Assembly: GCA_038131955.1 (NCBI GenBank)
Contig: JAYPQK010000009.1
Span: 62,001-126,000, forward strand
Direction: 5' to 3'
DNA: 64,000 nt
DNA from: SHAN690 sp038131955
GTDB lineage: Bacteria; Bacteroidota; Bacteroidia; Flavobacteriales_G; Salibacteraceae
Made by a program: the position numbers and the translations under genes. This document shows positions 1 to 8,706 of this stretch, piece after piece. Under the pieces are notes generated by a model. That model saw only the letters and a program-made list of their open reading frames with translations. It was not told where the DNA came from and did no database searches. Within the stretch, counting starts at the first letter, position 1; every line of letters starts with the position of its first letter.

Positions 1-2
1 TG

Positions 3-62
3 GCTCTCGAACTCGAGGAGCGCGGCTACGATTGGATCATCAACGAAACAGAAACCGCCTAA
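3..62 (+). CDS. sufC: SufC C-terminal end (partial)
   Basis: Only the last 19 codons and the TAA stop are inside the window; the gene begins upstream. The tail reads ALELEERGYDWIINETETA, which matches the usual end of SufC, the ABC-type ATPase of the SufBCD iron-sulfur scaffold (LALELEEKGYDW-type ending). It sits 9 bases before sufD, the standard order in sufBCDS operons. The call rests on this short tail plus context. Confidence 0.8.
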   Translation, partial: ALELEERGYDWIINETETA

Positions 63-71
63 GACAGGATC

Positions 72-1337
72 ATGTCAAAACAGGAATTTCTCAAACAATT
101 TGATCAACTCACCGCCTTGTTTCCCGTGCAGGGATCGGCTCGGTCTGTCATCCACAATGGACTCGACTTCCCGACCACACGCGATGAGTATTGGAAGTAT
201 ACCCGGGTGACTCCATTGGTGAGCACCGAGTATGCACAGAATGAAGCTAAGATCGATTCGATCGACGCTATGCGAATCCCGGATCTAGAGGGACATTATA
301 TCGTCTTCGTGAATGGCGTATTCGCTGAAGATCTATCGGATGCAGACCTTCCGAAAGGAATGCAGATCACACCCATGCAGAAGGCAGACGGCTTGCGGAA
401 GTCGCATATGCTTGAGCATTTGGATCAGCACATCGATAGCAAGCATCACGCTTTTCATGCGTTCAATACCAGCTATTTCCAAGATGGAGCCTTCATCACA
501 GTGGAGAAGGGAGTAGAGGTCGAGAAGCCAGTAGTGATCTTGAATATCAGTGCAGGGGCTAAACAAGCCAACAACCTTCGCAACCTCATCTTGGTGGGTG
601 AGAATGCAAAAGCTGATTTTATCACGCAGTACGAAGGGGTCGACAATGAAGGAGCACTATCCAATGTGGTTACCGAAATGGTGATTGCGCAGGGTGGTAA
701 CGCTTCGCTCTATCTACTCCAGGATGAAGGGGCGAACACGACGCACATCAATGCCACCCAGGTGGCGCAGGATCGCAATAGCGTCAGCAAAGTGGTGACG
801 ATCACCCGATCAGGGAAGCTCGTGCGCAATAACCTTAACTTCACCGTGAATGGGGAGGGCTGTGAGAGCAATATGTACGGGATTTACTTCGGTTCAGGTA
901 AGCAGCATATCGACAACCATACGTACGTGGATCATCTCGTTCCTCACTGCAATAGCAATGAGCTCTACAAAGGTGTTATGGCTGATAGATCTACCGGTGT
1001 CTTCAATGGAAAAATCATGGTGCACAGAGATGCGCAGCAGACCAATGCATTCCAGAGCAATCAGAACATCCTACTCTCCGATACGGCAACGATCAACACC
1101 AAGCCAGAGCTGGAGATCTATGCTGACGATGTGAAGTGTTCGCATGGATGTACCATCGGTCAGCTTGACGAAGAAGCGATGTTCTATCTTCAGTCTCGAG
1201 GCCTCGGAAAGGAGGCTGCGACGAAATTGTTGGTACAAGCCTTCGCCGGTGAAGTGACCGAGCAGATCGACATTGAGCCATTGCGCAACTTCGTGGATGA
1301 TTTCATTCACCAGAAATTCGAGGATCTAAATGCTTGA
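72..1337 (+). CDS. sufD: Fe-S cluster assembly protein SufD
   Basis: 421 aa, full length for the family. SufD is the subunit of the cytoplasmic SufBCD scaffold that, with SufB and the SufC ATPase, builds Fe-S clusters. The C-terminal half carries the typical SufB/SufD beta-helix signature: FNGKIMVHRDAQQTNAFQ around residues 310-330, then INTKPELEIYADDVKCSHG and a GQLDEEAMFYLQSRG segment around residues 345-380. It is translated between sufC (9-base gap) and sufS (8-base overlap), so the three are one transcript and probably translationally coupled. The N-terminal part (1-110) is poorly conserved, as usual for SufD. Confidence 0.95.
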   Translation: MSKQEFLKQFDQLTALFPVQGSARSVIHNGLDFPTTRDEYWKYTRVTPLVSTEYAQNEAKIDSIDAMRIPDLEGHYIVFVNGVFAEDLSDADLPKGMQITPMQKADGLRKSHMLEHLDQHIDSKHHAFHAFNTSYFQDGAFITVEKGVEVEKPVVILNISAGAKQANNLRNLILVGENAKADFITQYEGVDNEGALSNVVTEMVIAQGGNASLYLLQDEGANTTHINATQVAQDRNSVSKVVTITRSGKLVRNNLNFTVNGEGCESNMYGIYFGSGKQHIDNHTYVDHLVPHCNSNELYKGVMADRSTGVFNGKIMVHRDAQQTNAFQSNQNILLSDTATINTKPELEIYADDVKCSHGCTIGQLDEEAMFYLQSRGLGKEAATKLLVQAFAGEVTEQIDIEPLRNFVDDFIHQKFEDLNA

Positions 1338-2547
1338 TATCGAAAAGATCAGAAAAGAGTTTCCCGTTTTGGATCAGCAGATCCATGGTAGACCATTGGT
1401 GTATCTAGACAATGCTGCCTCTTCTCAGAAGCCACTTCGTGTGGTACGTGCGTTGGAAAAGTACTACACGCATGATCATGCAAATGTGCACCGCGGAGTA
1501 CACACGCTAAGTCAGCGCGCGACCGATCAGTTCGAAGCAGTCCGTAGAAAGGCGCAGGCTTTCGTGAACGCCGAACACGAGCACGAGATCATCTTTACCC
1601 GTGGGGTGACAGAGGCGATCAATCTGGTCGCGTCTTCCTTCGGCAAAGCCTTCATTGAAGAGGGAGATGAGGTGCTCGTTTCAGAGCTGGAGCACCATTC
1701 CAACATCGTGCCTTGGCAGTTTATGTGCGACGAGTGGGGCGCAGAGCTCAAGGTGATTCCGGTGGATGACAAAGGCGAACTGATCATGGATCGATTCGAT
1801 GAGCTCTTGTCGGGTCAAACCAGGATCGTGGCGGTCAACCATGTTAGCAATACTCTAGGAACGGTCAACCCAATCGAAGAGATCATCGCGAAGGCTCATA
1901 AAGTGGGGGCGGCAGTACTGATCGACGGAGCGCAGAGTGCCCCGCACATCAAGATCGACATGCAGGAGTTGGACGCTGATTTTTATTGCGTCTCAAGCCA
2001 TAAGATGTACGGTCCTACCGGGATCGGATTCCTCTATGGAAAAGAGCAGTGGCTCAATGACATGCCTCCCTACCACGGAGGGGGAGAGATGATCGAAACG
2101 GTAAGTTTTAAAGGGACGACCTTCAATCGCTTGCCCTTCAAGTTTGAGGCGGGCACGCCCAATATCGCAGATACCATTGCCTTCGGCGAGGCCATGGATT
2201 TCATGCATGAAACCGGCATAGAAGAGATCGCGTATTGGGAGACCGAGTTGCACAACTATGCCGTAGATAAAATGATGGAGATCCCCGGGATCCAATTCAT
2301 TGGAACCGCAGAAGAGAAAGCGGGAGTGATCTCTTTCAACGTGGAAGGAATTCATCCATACGACATCGGAACCATCTTGGACCAGCAAGGGATCGCGGTG
2401 CGGACAGGTCATCATTGCACCCAGCCTTTGATGGAGCGATATGGTATTCCGGGTACCGTGCGAGCCTCATTTGCGGTATACAATACCAAGGCCGAGGTCG
2501 ACCTGTTCATAGAAGCGCTGAAGAAAGCCGTTTCTATGCTTCAGTAA
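1330..2547 (+). CDS. sufS: Cysteine desulfurase SufS
   Basis: 405 aa class V aminotransferase fold, PLP-dependent. It removes sulfur from L-cysteine and passes it as persulfide to the Suf scaffold. Visible signatures: the PLP lysine in CVSSHKMYGPTG (K225), the HHSNIVPWQ segment typical of group II desulfurases, and the catalytic cysteine in RTGHHCTQP (C363) within a short loop, which distinguishes SufS from the IscS type. The start ATG lies 8 bases inside sufD, indicating translational coupling. It closes the sufCDS gene set here; radA follows after 32 bases. Confidence 0.96.
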   Translation: MLDIEKIRKEFPVLDQQIHGRPLVYLDNAASSQKPLRVVRALEKYYTHDHANVHRGVHTLSQRATDQFEAVRRKAQAFVNAEHEHEIIFTRGVTEAINLVASSFGKAFIEEGDEVLVSELEHHSNIVPWQFMCDEWGAELKVIPVDDKGELIMDRFDELLSGQTRIVAVNHVSNTLGTVNPIEEIIAKAHKVGAAVLIDGAQSAPHIKIDMQELDADFYCVSSHKMYGPTGIGFLYGKEQWLNDMPPYHGGGEMIETVSFKGTTFNRLPFKFEAGTPNIADTIAFGEAMDFMHETGIEEIAYWETELHNYAVDKMMEIPGIQFIGTAEEKAGVISFNVEGIHPYDIGTILDQQGIAVRTGHHCTQPLMERYGIPGTVRASFAVYNTKAEVDLFIEALKKAVSMLQ

Positions 2548-2579
2548 ACGACTGAATTTCGCATCTTTCGGCCTTCAAT

Positions 2580-3947
2580 ATGGCCAAATCGAAAACAGCT
2601 TTTGTCTGCCAGAACTGCGGTTCGCAATTCCCGAAATGGATGGGAAAATGCTCTGCTTGTGGTGAATGGAACACCCTCATCGAAGAGGTGATCTACAAGG
2701 AATCCAAGACGGGGATGCGCAGAAACTATGCGGATAACCTAGCCAAAAAACCGGTTCCCATTACGCAAGTGAGTGCAGAAACGGCTGAACGTATCGAGAT
2801 TCCGGATGAAGAATTGGGTCGAGTGCTCGGTGGAGGACTCGTTGCCGGAAGCGTAACACTCATCGGCGGTGATCCAGGTATAGGAAAATCGACGCTCCTC
2901 CTGCAGCTCGGACTTCGATTCACCGGAGCGAAGGTGCTCTACGTTTCAGGAGAGGAAAGTGCCAATCAGATTAAGATGCGGGCTGAAAGGATTGGGGATC
3001 TTCGAGACGACCTTCTGCTGCTTACCGACACCTCGCTTGAGCGGGTCATGGAACGCATCGAGGAGGCAGGGCCCGATCTAGTCATCATTGATTCCATTCA
3101 AACCCTACAGAGTCCGGAGATCGACTCGGTACCGGGTTCTGTGGCTCAGATCCGTGAGTGTACCGGAGAGTTGATCCAATTCGCTAAAGAGTCCGAAACG
3201 CCGGTCATATTGATCGGACATATCACCAAGGAAGGAAACATTGCCGGTCCGAAGGTGATGGAGCACATGGTCGATGTAGTGCTCCAATTTGAGGGCGACC
3301 GGCAACACCTTTATCGCTTGCTTCGATCATCGAAGAATCGATTTGGTTCCACCAATGAATTGGGCATCTATGAGATGCAAGGCAATGGACTCAAGGAGGT
3401 CGCCAACCCATCCCAAGTGCTGCTTTCACAACGAGACGAGGGCTTGAGCGGTTCTGCCATTGCGGCGAGTATGGAAGGCGCCAGGCCGATGATGATCGAA
3501 GTGCAAAGCTTGGTGAGCACGGCCGCCTATGGTACTCCTCAGCGGACCACCACGGGTTTTGATCAGCGCCGTTTGCATATGCTATTGGCTGTATTGGAAA
3601 AGCGTTGTGGACTGGCCATCGGTCGTTTCGATGTCTTTGTGAACATGGCCGGCGGACTCCGAGTAGACGATCCGGCCATCGATTTGGCCGTGGTGTGTTC
3701 TGCGCTTTCGAGTTCGGAAGATTACCCAATCCCCGGTCAGACCTGCTTTGCCGGTGAGGTCGGATTGAGCGGCGAGATCCGTCCGGTCACTCGGCTTGAA
3801 CAACGCATTCGCGAAGCTGAAAAACTTGGCTTCGAAGAGATCTTTGTTTCTGGCTACGGCCTGAAGGGCCTTGATGCCAAAGCATTCAACATCACCATTC
3901 GCCCCGTAAAGAGGGTCGATGAGGTCTTCCGTCAGCTCTTCGGTTGA
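2580..3947 (+). CDS. radA: DNA repair protein RadA (Sms)
   Basis: 455 aa, the usual length. RadA is a RecA-like ATPase that promotes branch migration in recombinational repair. Domains in order: N-terminal C4 zinc finger (CQNCGSQFPKWMGKCSACGEW, residues 10-30), a RecA-type ATPase core with Walker A GGDPGIGKST near residue 98, the RadA-specific KNRFG motif in SSKNRFGSTNELG near residue 255, and a C-terminal Lon-protease-like domain (RVDDPAIDLAV, GEVGLSGEIRPV). It starts 32 bases after sufS with no evident terminator between them, and the next gene overlaps its stop by 4 bases. Confidence 0.97.
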   Translation: MAKSKTAFVCQNCGSQFPKWMGKCSACGEWNTLIEEVIYKESKTGMRRNYADNLAKKPVPITQVSAETAERIEIPDEELGRVLGGGLVAGSVTLIGGDPGIGKSTLLLQLGLRFTGAKVLYVSGEESANQIKMRAERIGDLRDDLLLLTDTSLERVMERIEEAGPDLVIIDSIQTLQSPEIDSVPGSVAQIRECTGELIQFAKESETPVILIGHITKEGNIAGPKVMEHMVDVVLQFEGDRQHLYRLLRSSKNRFGSTNELGIYEMQGNGLKEVANPSQVLLSQRDEGLSGSAIAASMEGARPMMIEVQSLVSTAAYGTPQRTTTGFDQRRLHMLLAVLEKRCGLAIGRFDVFVNMAGGLRVDDPAIDLAVVCSALSSSEDYPIPGQTCFAGEVGLSGEIRPVTRLEQRIREAEKLGFEEIFVSGYGLKGLDAKAFNITIRPVKRVDEVFRQLFG

Positions 3948-4663
3948 TCCCTACTTTTGACGCCGTGAACCCAGCTTCTCAGATAGACGTCGTATTGCCT
4001 GTGTTTAACCCCGATTCGCATTGGGTGCAAGACCTACTCCAACGAAAGCAGAAGCTGGCTATGGAGACTGGAAAACAGGTCCAACTGATCGTCGTCAACG
4101 ATGGATCAAAAGACTCCAACCCCTTTGAGGAGATCCAGCGGCTGGATCCAACGGTAGAGGTCGTGCACCTTTCAAAGAATCAAGGGAAGGGCGCCGCTCT
4201 CCGATCCGGCATTGGTCGCTCAACCGCTGACTTCACGCTATTCACCGATGTGGACTTCCCCTATACGATAGAGAGTATGGCATCGATCATCCGCAGTCTT
4301 GAAGCAGGAGCGAATATCGCCCTAGGACATCGCGAGCAAGACTACTATGCAAGTGTTCCTTGGTTTAGAAGGGGAATGAGCGAACTTTTTCGTTTTCTCC
4401 TCCGTGAGGTGCTTCGCTTTCCGGTGACCGATACACAGTGCGGCCTCAAGGGAATGGATACCAAAGGGAGAGAGGTGTTCATGTCCACTCGCATCAATGA
4501 GTTCATGATCGATATGGATTTCATCAAGCGCGCAGTGCGGCGTAAGGACCTCAACATACAACCCGTAGTGGTGAATTTGAGACCAGACGTCACCTTTAGC
4601 AAGATGGGACTAAAGGTGATTCTTCGTGAGTTCATGAATTTTCTTCACGTATTGTTTACCTAG
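3944..4663 (+). CDS. Family 2 glycosyltransferase (GT-A fold)
   Basis: 239 aa from a TTG that overlaps the radA stop (TTGA). An in-frame GTG at 3965 would give a protein starting just before the conserved core and is an equal alternative. The GT2 fold is clear: DVVLPVFNPDS at the N-terminus, VVNDGSKD near residue 52, NQGKGAALRSGI near 85, the DVDFPY metal-binding region (DxD-like) near 105, then a DTQCGLKGMD motif as in dolichol-phosphate mannosyltransferase/DPG synthase-like enzymes. It has no C-terminal membrane helices and the acceptor cannot be told. Overlap with radA implies co-translation. Confidence 0.85.
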   Translation: MIPTFDAVNPASQIDVVLPVFNPDSHWVQDLLQRKQKLAMETGKQVQLIVVNDGSKDSNPFEEIQRLDPTVEVVHLSKNQGKGAALRSGIGRSTADFTLFTDVDFPYTIESMASIIRSLEAGANIALGHREQDYYASVPWFRRGMSELFRFLLREVLRFPVTDTQCGLKGMDTKGREVFMSTRINEFMIDMDFIKRAVRRKDLNIQPVVVNLRPDVTFSKMGLKVILREFMNFLHVLFT

Positions 4664-4722
4664 ACATCATTTGGTCGTTCGTCAAGATTTATCAATCTTT
4701 GAGATGAACCTACCTACCATTC

Positions 4723-5121
4723 ATGAGAAAAGCGATCCTGATCTTGATGTTCGGATGCTTGGTTGGATTGTCACAGGCGCAATCACTGACCAGTACCAAA
4801 GAAACCCGTTGTAACGTTCGAGTGGCCTATGCCGTGTCAGAAGGGGATGTATTTGGAGAATACTCAATCACCGAGCTTCTGATGTTGACCCCTGGTGAAA
4901 CCGTACACTTCAAAGGACGCGAATTCGTCAACCGACGCATCTACCGCGCCTCTTTTGACGAGATGTTCATCGTGCGATTCGAATCTACGGGTGTGACACA
5001 CTTTTTAGACGCCCGCGCTGCGCAGGGCTATGAGCGAATCTTGGTCGGTGGCTGCTCTCTCGATCAAAGAGCATCCTTCCATCATGATGGAAGCTTTTAC
5101 ATTGATGCTTCCGCGAACTAA
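4723..5121 (+). CDS. Small secreted protein, unknown function
   Basis: 132 aa. The N-terminus is a Sec signal peptide (residues 1-20, ending GLSQA|QS). The mature part of about 110 residues contains two cysteines (after CN and in GGCSLDQ) that could form a disulfide. I recognise no family, and there is no T9SS sorting domain or lipobox. The gene is convergent with the carboxylase subunit, with 9 bases between the two stops. Codon use looks native. Confidence 0.75.
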   Translation: MRKAILILMFGCLVGLSQAQSLTSTKETRCNVRVAYAVSEGDVFGEYSITELLMLTPGETVHFKGREFVNRRIYRASFDEMFIVRFESTGVTHFLDARAAQGYERILVGGCSLDQRASFHHDGSFYIDASAN

Positions 5122-5130
5122 GTATCGAGC

Positions 5131-6672
5131 TTAAAGAGGAATATTACCGTGCTTCTTTCGAGGCAGGGTGTCCGCTTTGTTCTCCAGCATCTTAAAGGCT
5201 CGGATGAGCTTTTTACGCGTATTCTCAGGAACGATGACTTCGTCAATGTATCCACGAGCAGCGGCGTTGTATGGATGCGCAAAGAGCTCTGCGTATTCGT
5301 CTTCCTTCTCCTTATGCTTCGCGGCATGATCTTCGGCCTCCTGGATCTCCTTTCGGAAAATGATCTCAGCGGCACCTTTGGCGCCCATCACCGCAATCTC
5401 TGCACTAGGCCAAGCAAAGTTCATGTCTGCACCAATGTGCTTTGAGTTCATCACATCATAAGCACCTCCGTACGCCTTTCGAGTAATGACCGTTACCCTC
5501 GGCACGGTCGCCTCGCTGAATGCATAAAGCAATTTCGCACCATTGGTAATGATCGCATTCCATTCTTGGTCAGTGCCAGGAAGGAATCCAGGTACGTCTT
5601 CAAAAACGAGCAATGGAATATTGAACGCATCACAGAATCGTACAAAGCGAGCGCCTTTCTTGGAAGAGTTCACGTCCAACACACCTGCTAAAACGGCGGG
5701 GTGGTTAGCCACAACGCCTATACTTCTACCAGCCAAGCGAGCAAACCCTACCACGATATTCTCCGCGTATTCTTTGTGCACCTCAAGGAAGCTCTCCTCA
5801 TCCACCGTGCCATTGATGACCTCACGGATGTCGTATGGTTGGTTGGGGTTGTCAGGAATGATGTCATTCAATGCCTTACGGGTCTCGTCGCCTCCGTTGT
5901 AGGGGAGCATCGGTGGCTCATCCTCACAGTTGGAAGGCATATAGCTCAACAATTGCTTGATACGCTCGAGCGCCTCGATCTCATTCTCGCAAGAGAAATG
6001 GGTCACGCCAGACTTAACAGCATGGGTTTCCGCACCGCCTAATTCTTCGGCGGTCACATCCTCGTTGGTCACGGTCTTGACTACGTTAGGACCCGTCACG
6101 AACATGTAACTGGTATTTTCTACCATCAAGATGAAGTCAGTCAAAGCCGGGGAATAAACGGCACCTCCGGCACACGGGCCCATGATCGCGCTGATCTGTG
6201 GGATCACACCACTTGAAAGCGTATTCCGATAGAAGATGTCCGCGTAGCCACCGAGGGAAACAACCCCTTCTTGGATACGTGCACCCCCTGAGTCGTTCAA
6301 ACCAATCACCGGCGCACCGTTCTTCATGGCGAGATCCATGATCTTCACGATCTTCTCGGCATGCGCTTCAGCAAGCGATCCGCCTAACACGGTAAAGTCC
6401 TGGGAAAAGGCATAGACCAAACGGCCATCTACTTTTCCATAGCCAGTGATCACTCCATCGCCATAGAATTTCTGTTTATCCAGACCGAAGTTGGTGCTTC
6501 TGTGCGTCACCAGCATTCCGATCTCCTCGAAGGTTCCCTTGTCGAAGAACAATTCGATCCTTTCGCGGGCCGTTAACTTTCCTTTTTTGTGCTGGGCTTC
6601 AATTCTTTTCTCCCCTCCTCCGAGTAATGCCTCGGACTTTTTCGCTTCTAATCGTGCAAACTTTTCTTCCAT
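5131..6672 (-). CDS. Acyl-CoA (propionyl-CoA) carboxylase, carboxyltransferase subunit
   Basis: 513 aa, the standard length of the propionyl-CoA carboxylase beta chain/methylmalonyl-CoA decarboxylase alpha family. It transfers CO2 from carboxybiotin to propionyl-CoA, giving methylmalonyl-CoA. Two crotonase-like carboxyltransferase domains are visible: the N-terminal one with KGKLTARERIELFFD, GGSLAEAHAEKI and GLNDSGGARIQEGV near residue 125, and the C-terminal one with FEDVPGFLPG and RKAYGGAYDVMNSK. The biotin carboxylase and biotin carrier are not adjacent. The epimerase at 20933 acts on the product. A -7 promoter element lies about 47 bases upstream on the minus strand. Confidence 0.93.
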   Translation of the reverse strand: MEEKFARLEAKKSEALLGGGEKRIEAQHKKGKLTARERIELFFDKGTFEEIGMLVTHRSTNFGLDKQKFYGDGVITGYGKVDGRLVYAFSQDFTVLGGSLAEAHAEKIVKIMDLAMKNGAPVIGLNDSGGARIQEGVVSLGGYADIFYRNTLSSGVIPQISAIMGPCAGGAVYSPALTDFILMVENTSYMFVTGPNVVKTVTNEDVTAEELGGAETHAVKSGVTHFSCENEIEALERIKQLLSYMPSNCEDEPPMLPYNGGDETRKALNDIIPDNPNQPYDIREVINGTVDEESFLEVHKEYAENIVVGFARLAGRSIGVVANHPAVLAGVLDVNSSKKGARFVRFCDAFNIPLLVFEDVPGFLPGTDQEWNAIITNGAKLLYAFSEATVPRVTVITRKAYGGAYDVMNSKHIGADMNFAWPSAEIAVMGAKGAAEIIFRKEIQEAEDHAAKHKEKEDEYAELFAHPYNAAARGYIDEVIVPENTRKKLIRAFKMLENKADTLPRKKHGNIPL

Positions 6673-6718
6673 GCCTCGTTTTGTTGGTCTTTCGACAGCT
6701 TACCTTAGTGGTAGCGGT

Positions 6719-6726
6719 CAAAACTA
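6719..6726 (-). promoter_or_regulatory. Putative promoter (-7 element) for the carboxyltransferase gene
   Basis: On the minus strand the bases read TAGTTTTG, a full match to the Bacteroidota TAnnTTTG element. Transcription would begin near 6712, leaving a leader of about 40 bases before the ATG at 6672. A -33 TTTG box is not clear. Confidence 0.5.
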
Positions 6727-6768
6727 ATCATTGTTGCCCGTTCTGATCGTGTTGCGATCAAAGTTGAT

Positions 6769-8169
6769 ATGCGCTTAAACCTGAAAGCAATTTCTCCTGC
6801 GAGTTTGGCTATTCTCATAGCCTCTCCGGTGATGCTGTACCTCCATCTGAGGTCCTACCTTCTGGCCTTCACCTACGACGAATGCTGGACGTATCTCGGC
6901 TATGCAACCCAGTCTGTGACCGACATCATGTGTAATACCTACCCCGCAGCCAATAATCACATTCTCCACTCCTTGGCAATGAAGGTGATGGACGAGTTAT
7001 TTGGCATGCATGAATACACCCTTCGACTTCCTGTGGTGCTCGCGTTCATCCCCTTTGCGATGTATGTCTTTTGGGTCAGTAGGAGGATGCTCAAGAATTA
7101 TTGGTGGGTTGGCTTCATAGCCGTACTCTACCAACCCTACATCCTCGATTATTTTGCTACCGCTCGCGGTTATGGTCTGGCATTGACCTTCATGATAGGG
7201 GCAATATTCCATTTGGATAGAGCGCTCTGTAAAAAGAAAGGCACGAATACATGGTTGGCGATGATCTTGGTCGCACTGGCCGCTTATGCCAACTTCACCT
7301 ATTCCTTAGTGGCGGTAGCGGTCGCGTTGGCTTTGCTCTTCTCGGCCCTGTCCACTGGAAAATGGAAGCGCTTCATAGTTCCCGTTGTGGTTATTTCAAC
7401 CTTATTCGTGTTGCTGGTCTGGAAACCCATCCATCGACTGGTCGAAGCCAAGGAGCTTTATTACGGTGGAAGTGAGGGGTTCTACACGGACAGTCTGGTG
7501 ACTCTTGCTAATCGGGCGGGGTATGATCGGTTCTCTGGGGAGAGTTTTGCTGTGGTATTCGCTTTAATACTGGCCTTTAGCGCCATTTGGGCAATCGTTA
7601 ACTGGGGCCGAGGTACCTGGAGGCAAGCCGGTTTTTGGATCTCTTGGGTTTTACTTGCCACCTCCGTGGGGACCGTCCTCCAACATTATCTATTGGGGTC
7701 TCCATATTTGATCGATCGAACTGCGCTTTTCCTTTTGCCCTTGTTGGTTCTGACCGGGTGCTGGTTGATCTTTTCCTATGAGTTTACCCCGGGGAAATTA
7801 GGCCTTGGAAGGTTGATTGCTCTTTTAGCGGGGATGAACCTTGCTCTGAATCTCAATCTTACCCACCAACTTGATTTCAAGGAGCACGCAGACACACGTG
7901 CCGCCGTAGCAGACATCATGGAAGCATCCGACGACCTTCCTCCTTTTCACTTGGGGAAGTCCAAGTACATGAATGCGACGCTCATGTTCTACAAGCGAAA
8001 ATTATCTGCTGACATGATCCTGCCGGTGGATCTTTCCTATTGTGATGATACCGGCCCTGCTTCCTTTTACTACCTGTTTGCCAAGGACACGACATGCGTA
8101 TCTGATAAGGAGGTGACCTTAATGAAGCATTATCCGGTATCGGACACCTATCTCTATCGCCAAGAATGA
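6769..8169 (+). CDS. Polytopic membrane protein, GT-C/ArnT-like glycosyltransferase fold
   Basis: 466 aa, with about ten to twelve hydrophobic helices by eye. The first extracytoplasmic loop has the acidic FTYDECWT motif near residue 35, the position of the catalytic DE/DD pair in PMT/ArnT-type (GT39/GT83) lipid-linked sugar transferases. It is followed by a second loop with NNHILHSLAMKV and a TARGYGLALTF segment, also seen in that superfamily. Donor and acceptor are unknown. The gene is divergent from the carboxyltransferase and stands alone; a long hairpin follows the stop. Confidence 0.7.
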   Translation: MRLNLKAISPASLAILIASPVMLYLHLRSYLLAFTYDECWTYLGYATQSVTDIMCNTYPAANNHILHSLAMKVMDELFGMHEYTLRLPVVLAFIPFAMYVFWVSRRMLKNYWWVGFIAVLYQPYILDYFATARGYGLALTFMIGAIFHLDRALCKKKGTNTWLAMILVALAAYANFTYSLVAVAVALALLFSALSTGKWKRFIVPVVVISTLFVLLVWKPIHRLVEAKELYYGGSEGFYTDSLVTLANRAGYDRFSGESFAVVFALILAFSAIWAIVNWGRGTWRQAGFWISWVLLATSVGTVLQHYLLGSPYLIDRTALFLLPLLVLTGCWLIFSYEFTPGKLGLGRLIALLAGMNLALNLNLTHQLDFKEHADTRAAVADIMEASDDLPPFHLGKSKYMNATLMFYKRKLSADMILPVDLSYCDDTGPASFYYLFAKDTTCVSDKEVTLMKHYPVSDTYLYRQE

Positions 8170-8171
8170 AA

Positions 8172-8205
8172 AAATAGCCTCATTACGATCGGGATGAGGC
8201 TATTT
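8172..8205 (-). terminator. Strong hairpin terminator, probably bidirectional
   Basis: A perfect 12-bp stem (AAATAGCCTCAT with ATGAGGCTATTT) closes a 10-base loop. Read on the minus strand the stem is followed by a run of Ts, so it best terminates the decayed gene at 8232-8522. On the plus strand it follows the stop of the membrane protein by 2 bases. Confidence 0.7.
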
Positions 8206-8231
8206 GCAACCTAACTAGACAGAGAGAGTCT

Positions 8232-8522
8232 TTAGAACATCAGCTGGAGTCCAACGTCGAACGGTGTCAGATCTGACGAGGTTCATCCGCTTTGGAACAA
8301 GGGGTTCAAACCGTACTTCGCGTAGTCGTTAAGCGGGCCGTATCCCATGCTTGCCACGGCAGAGAAGAGGAAGGGTTTGAGGTCAAAGTCTCCACGGTAC
8401 TTGAGGGGGTTCTTGTTTCCATCGCGGGTGTATTCCTGCTTCAACTTGGAGTTAATTCGCCATGCTACTTCACCGCCAGCAGCGAAACGGAACGCCTTGT
8501 CTTCGTCCTTGCACATAGACAT
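8232..8522 (-). pseudogene. Decayed outer-membrane beta-barrel gene (C-terminal remnant with in-frame TGA)
   Basis: From ATG 8522 the frame reads 79 codons to a TGA at 8283-8285. Without any frameshift it then continues 16 codons (TSSDLTPFDVGLQLMF) to a TAA at 8232. The joined sequence has the end of a Bacteroidota porin-like barrel (PorT/OMP_b-brl_2 type): FRFAAGGEVAW, MGYGPLNDYAKYGLNPLF and a final PFDVGLQLMF beta strand ending in F. It aligns over its whole length with the last 85 residues of the intact barrel protein at 45568-46278 (KFAVGGKVGY, AGYGAIMLSAFYSLSPFF, FSVGISIVPF). The N-terminal half is missing and upstream codons in this frame hit a TAA. It therefore looks like a dead paralog, unless the TGA is a sequencing error and a distant 5' end was lost. 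Confidence 0.7.
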
Positions 8523-8679
8523 GGCAAAACTGAATAGGCCATCAGCCCATTAATCTACGATCTTATTGTACTCTCTTCCGGTCAAGGTTGTCCAGGTTTG
8601 CTGTGGGTAGGACGGGGGTAAGGGTCTAAAGTTACAGCCAAGTTGAACTTTTTTTAAAAACCCCGTCTAGAATCATGAC

Positions 8680-8687
8680 TATGTTTG
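8680..8687 (+). promoter_or_regulatory. Promoter -7 element of the TrkA-type gene
   Basis: TATGTTTG fits TAnnTTTG exactly. The predicted start of transcription near 8694 gives a leader of about 13 bases before ATG 8707. Confidence 0.6.
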
Positions 8688-8706
8688 TTCTACAGAAAGA
8701 CGGAAT

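Noticed and set aside
3391..3803. Open frames of 70-110 codons on the strand opposite radA.
   Set aside because: They are antisense shadows of a well-conserved gene and show no protein motif.
8524..8660. In-frame upstream extension of the barrel remnant with a CNFRPLP-like stretch.
   Set aside because: It is interrupted by TAA, overlaps promoter-like bases, and does not resemble the barrel family.
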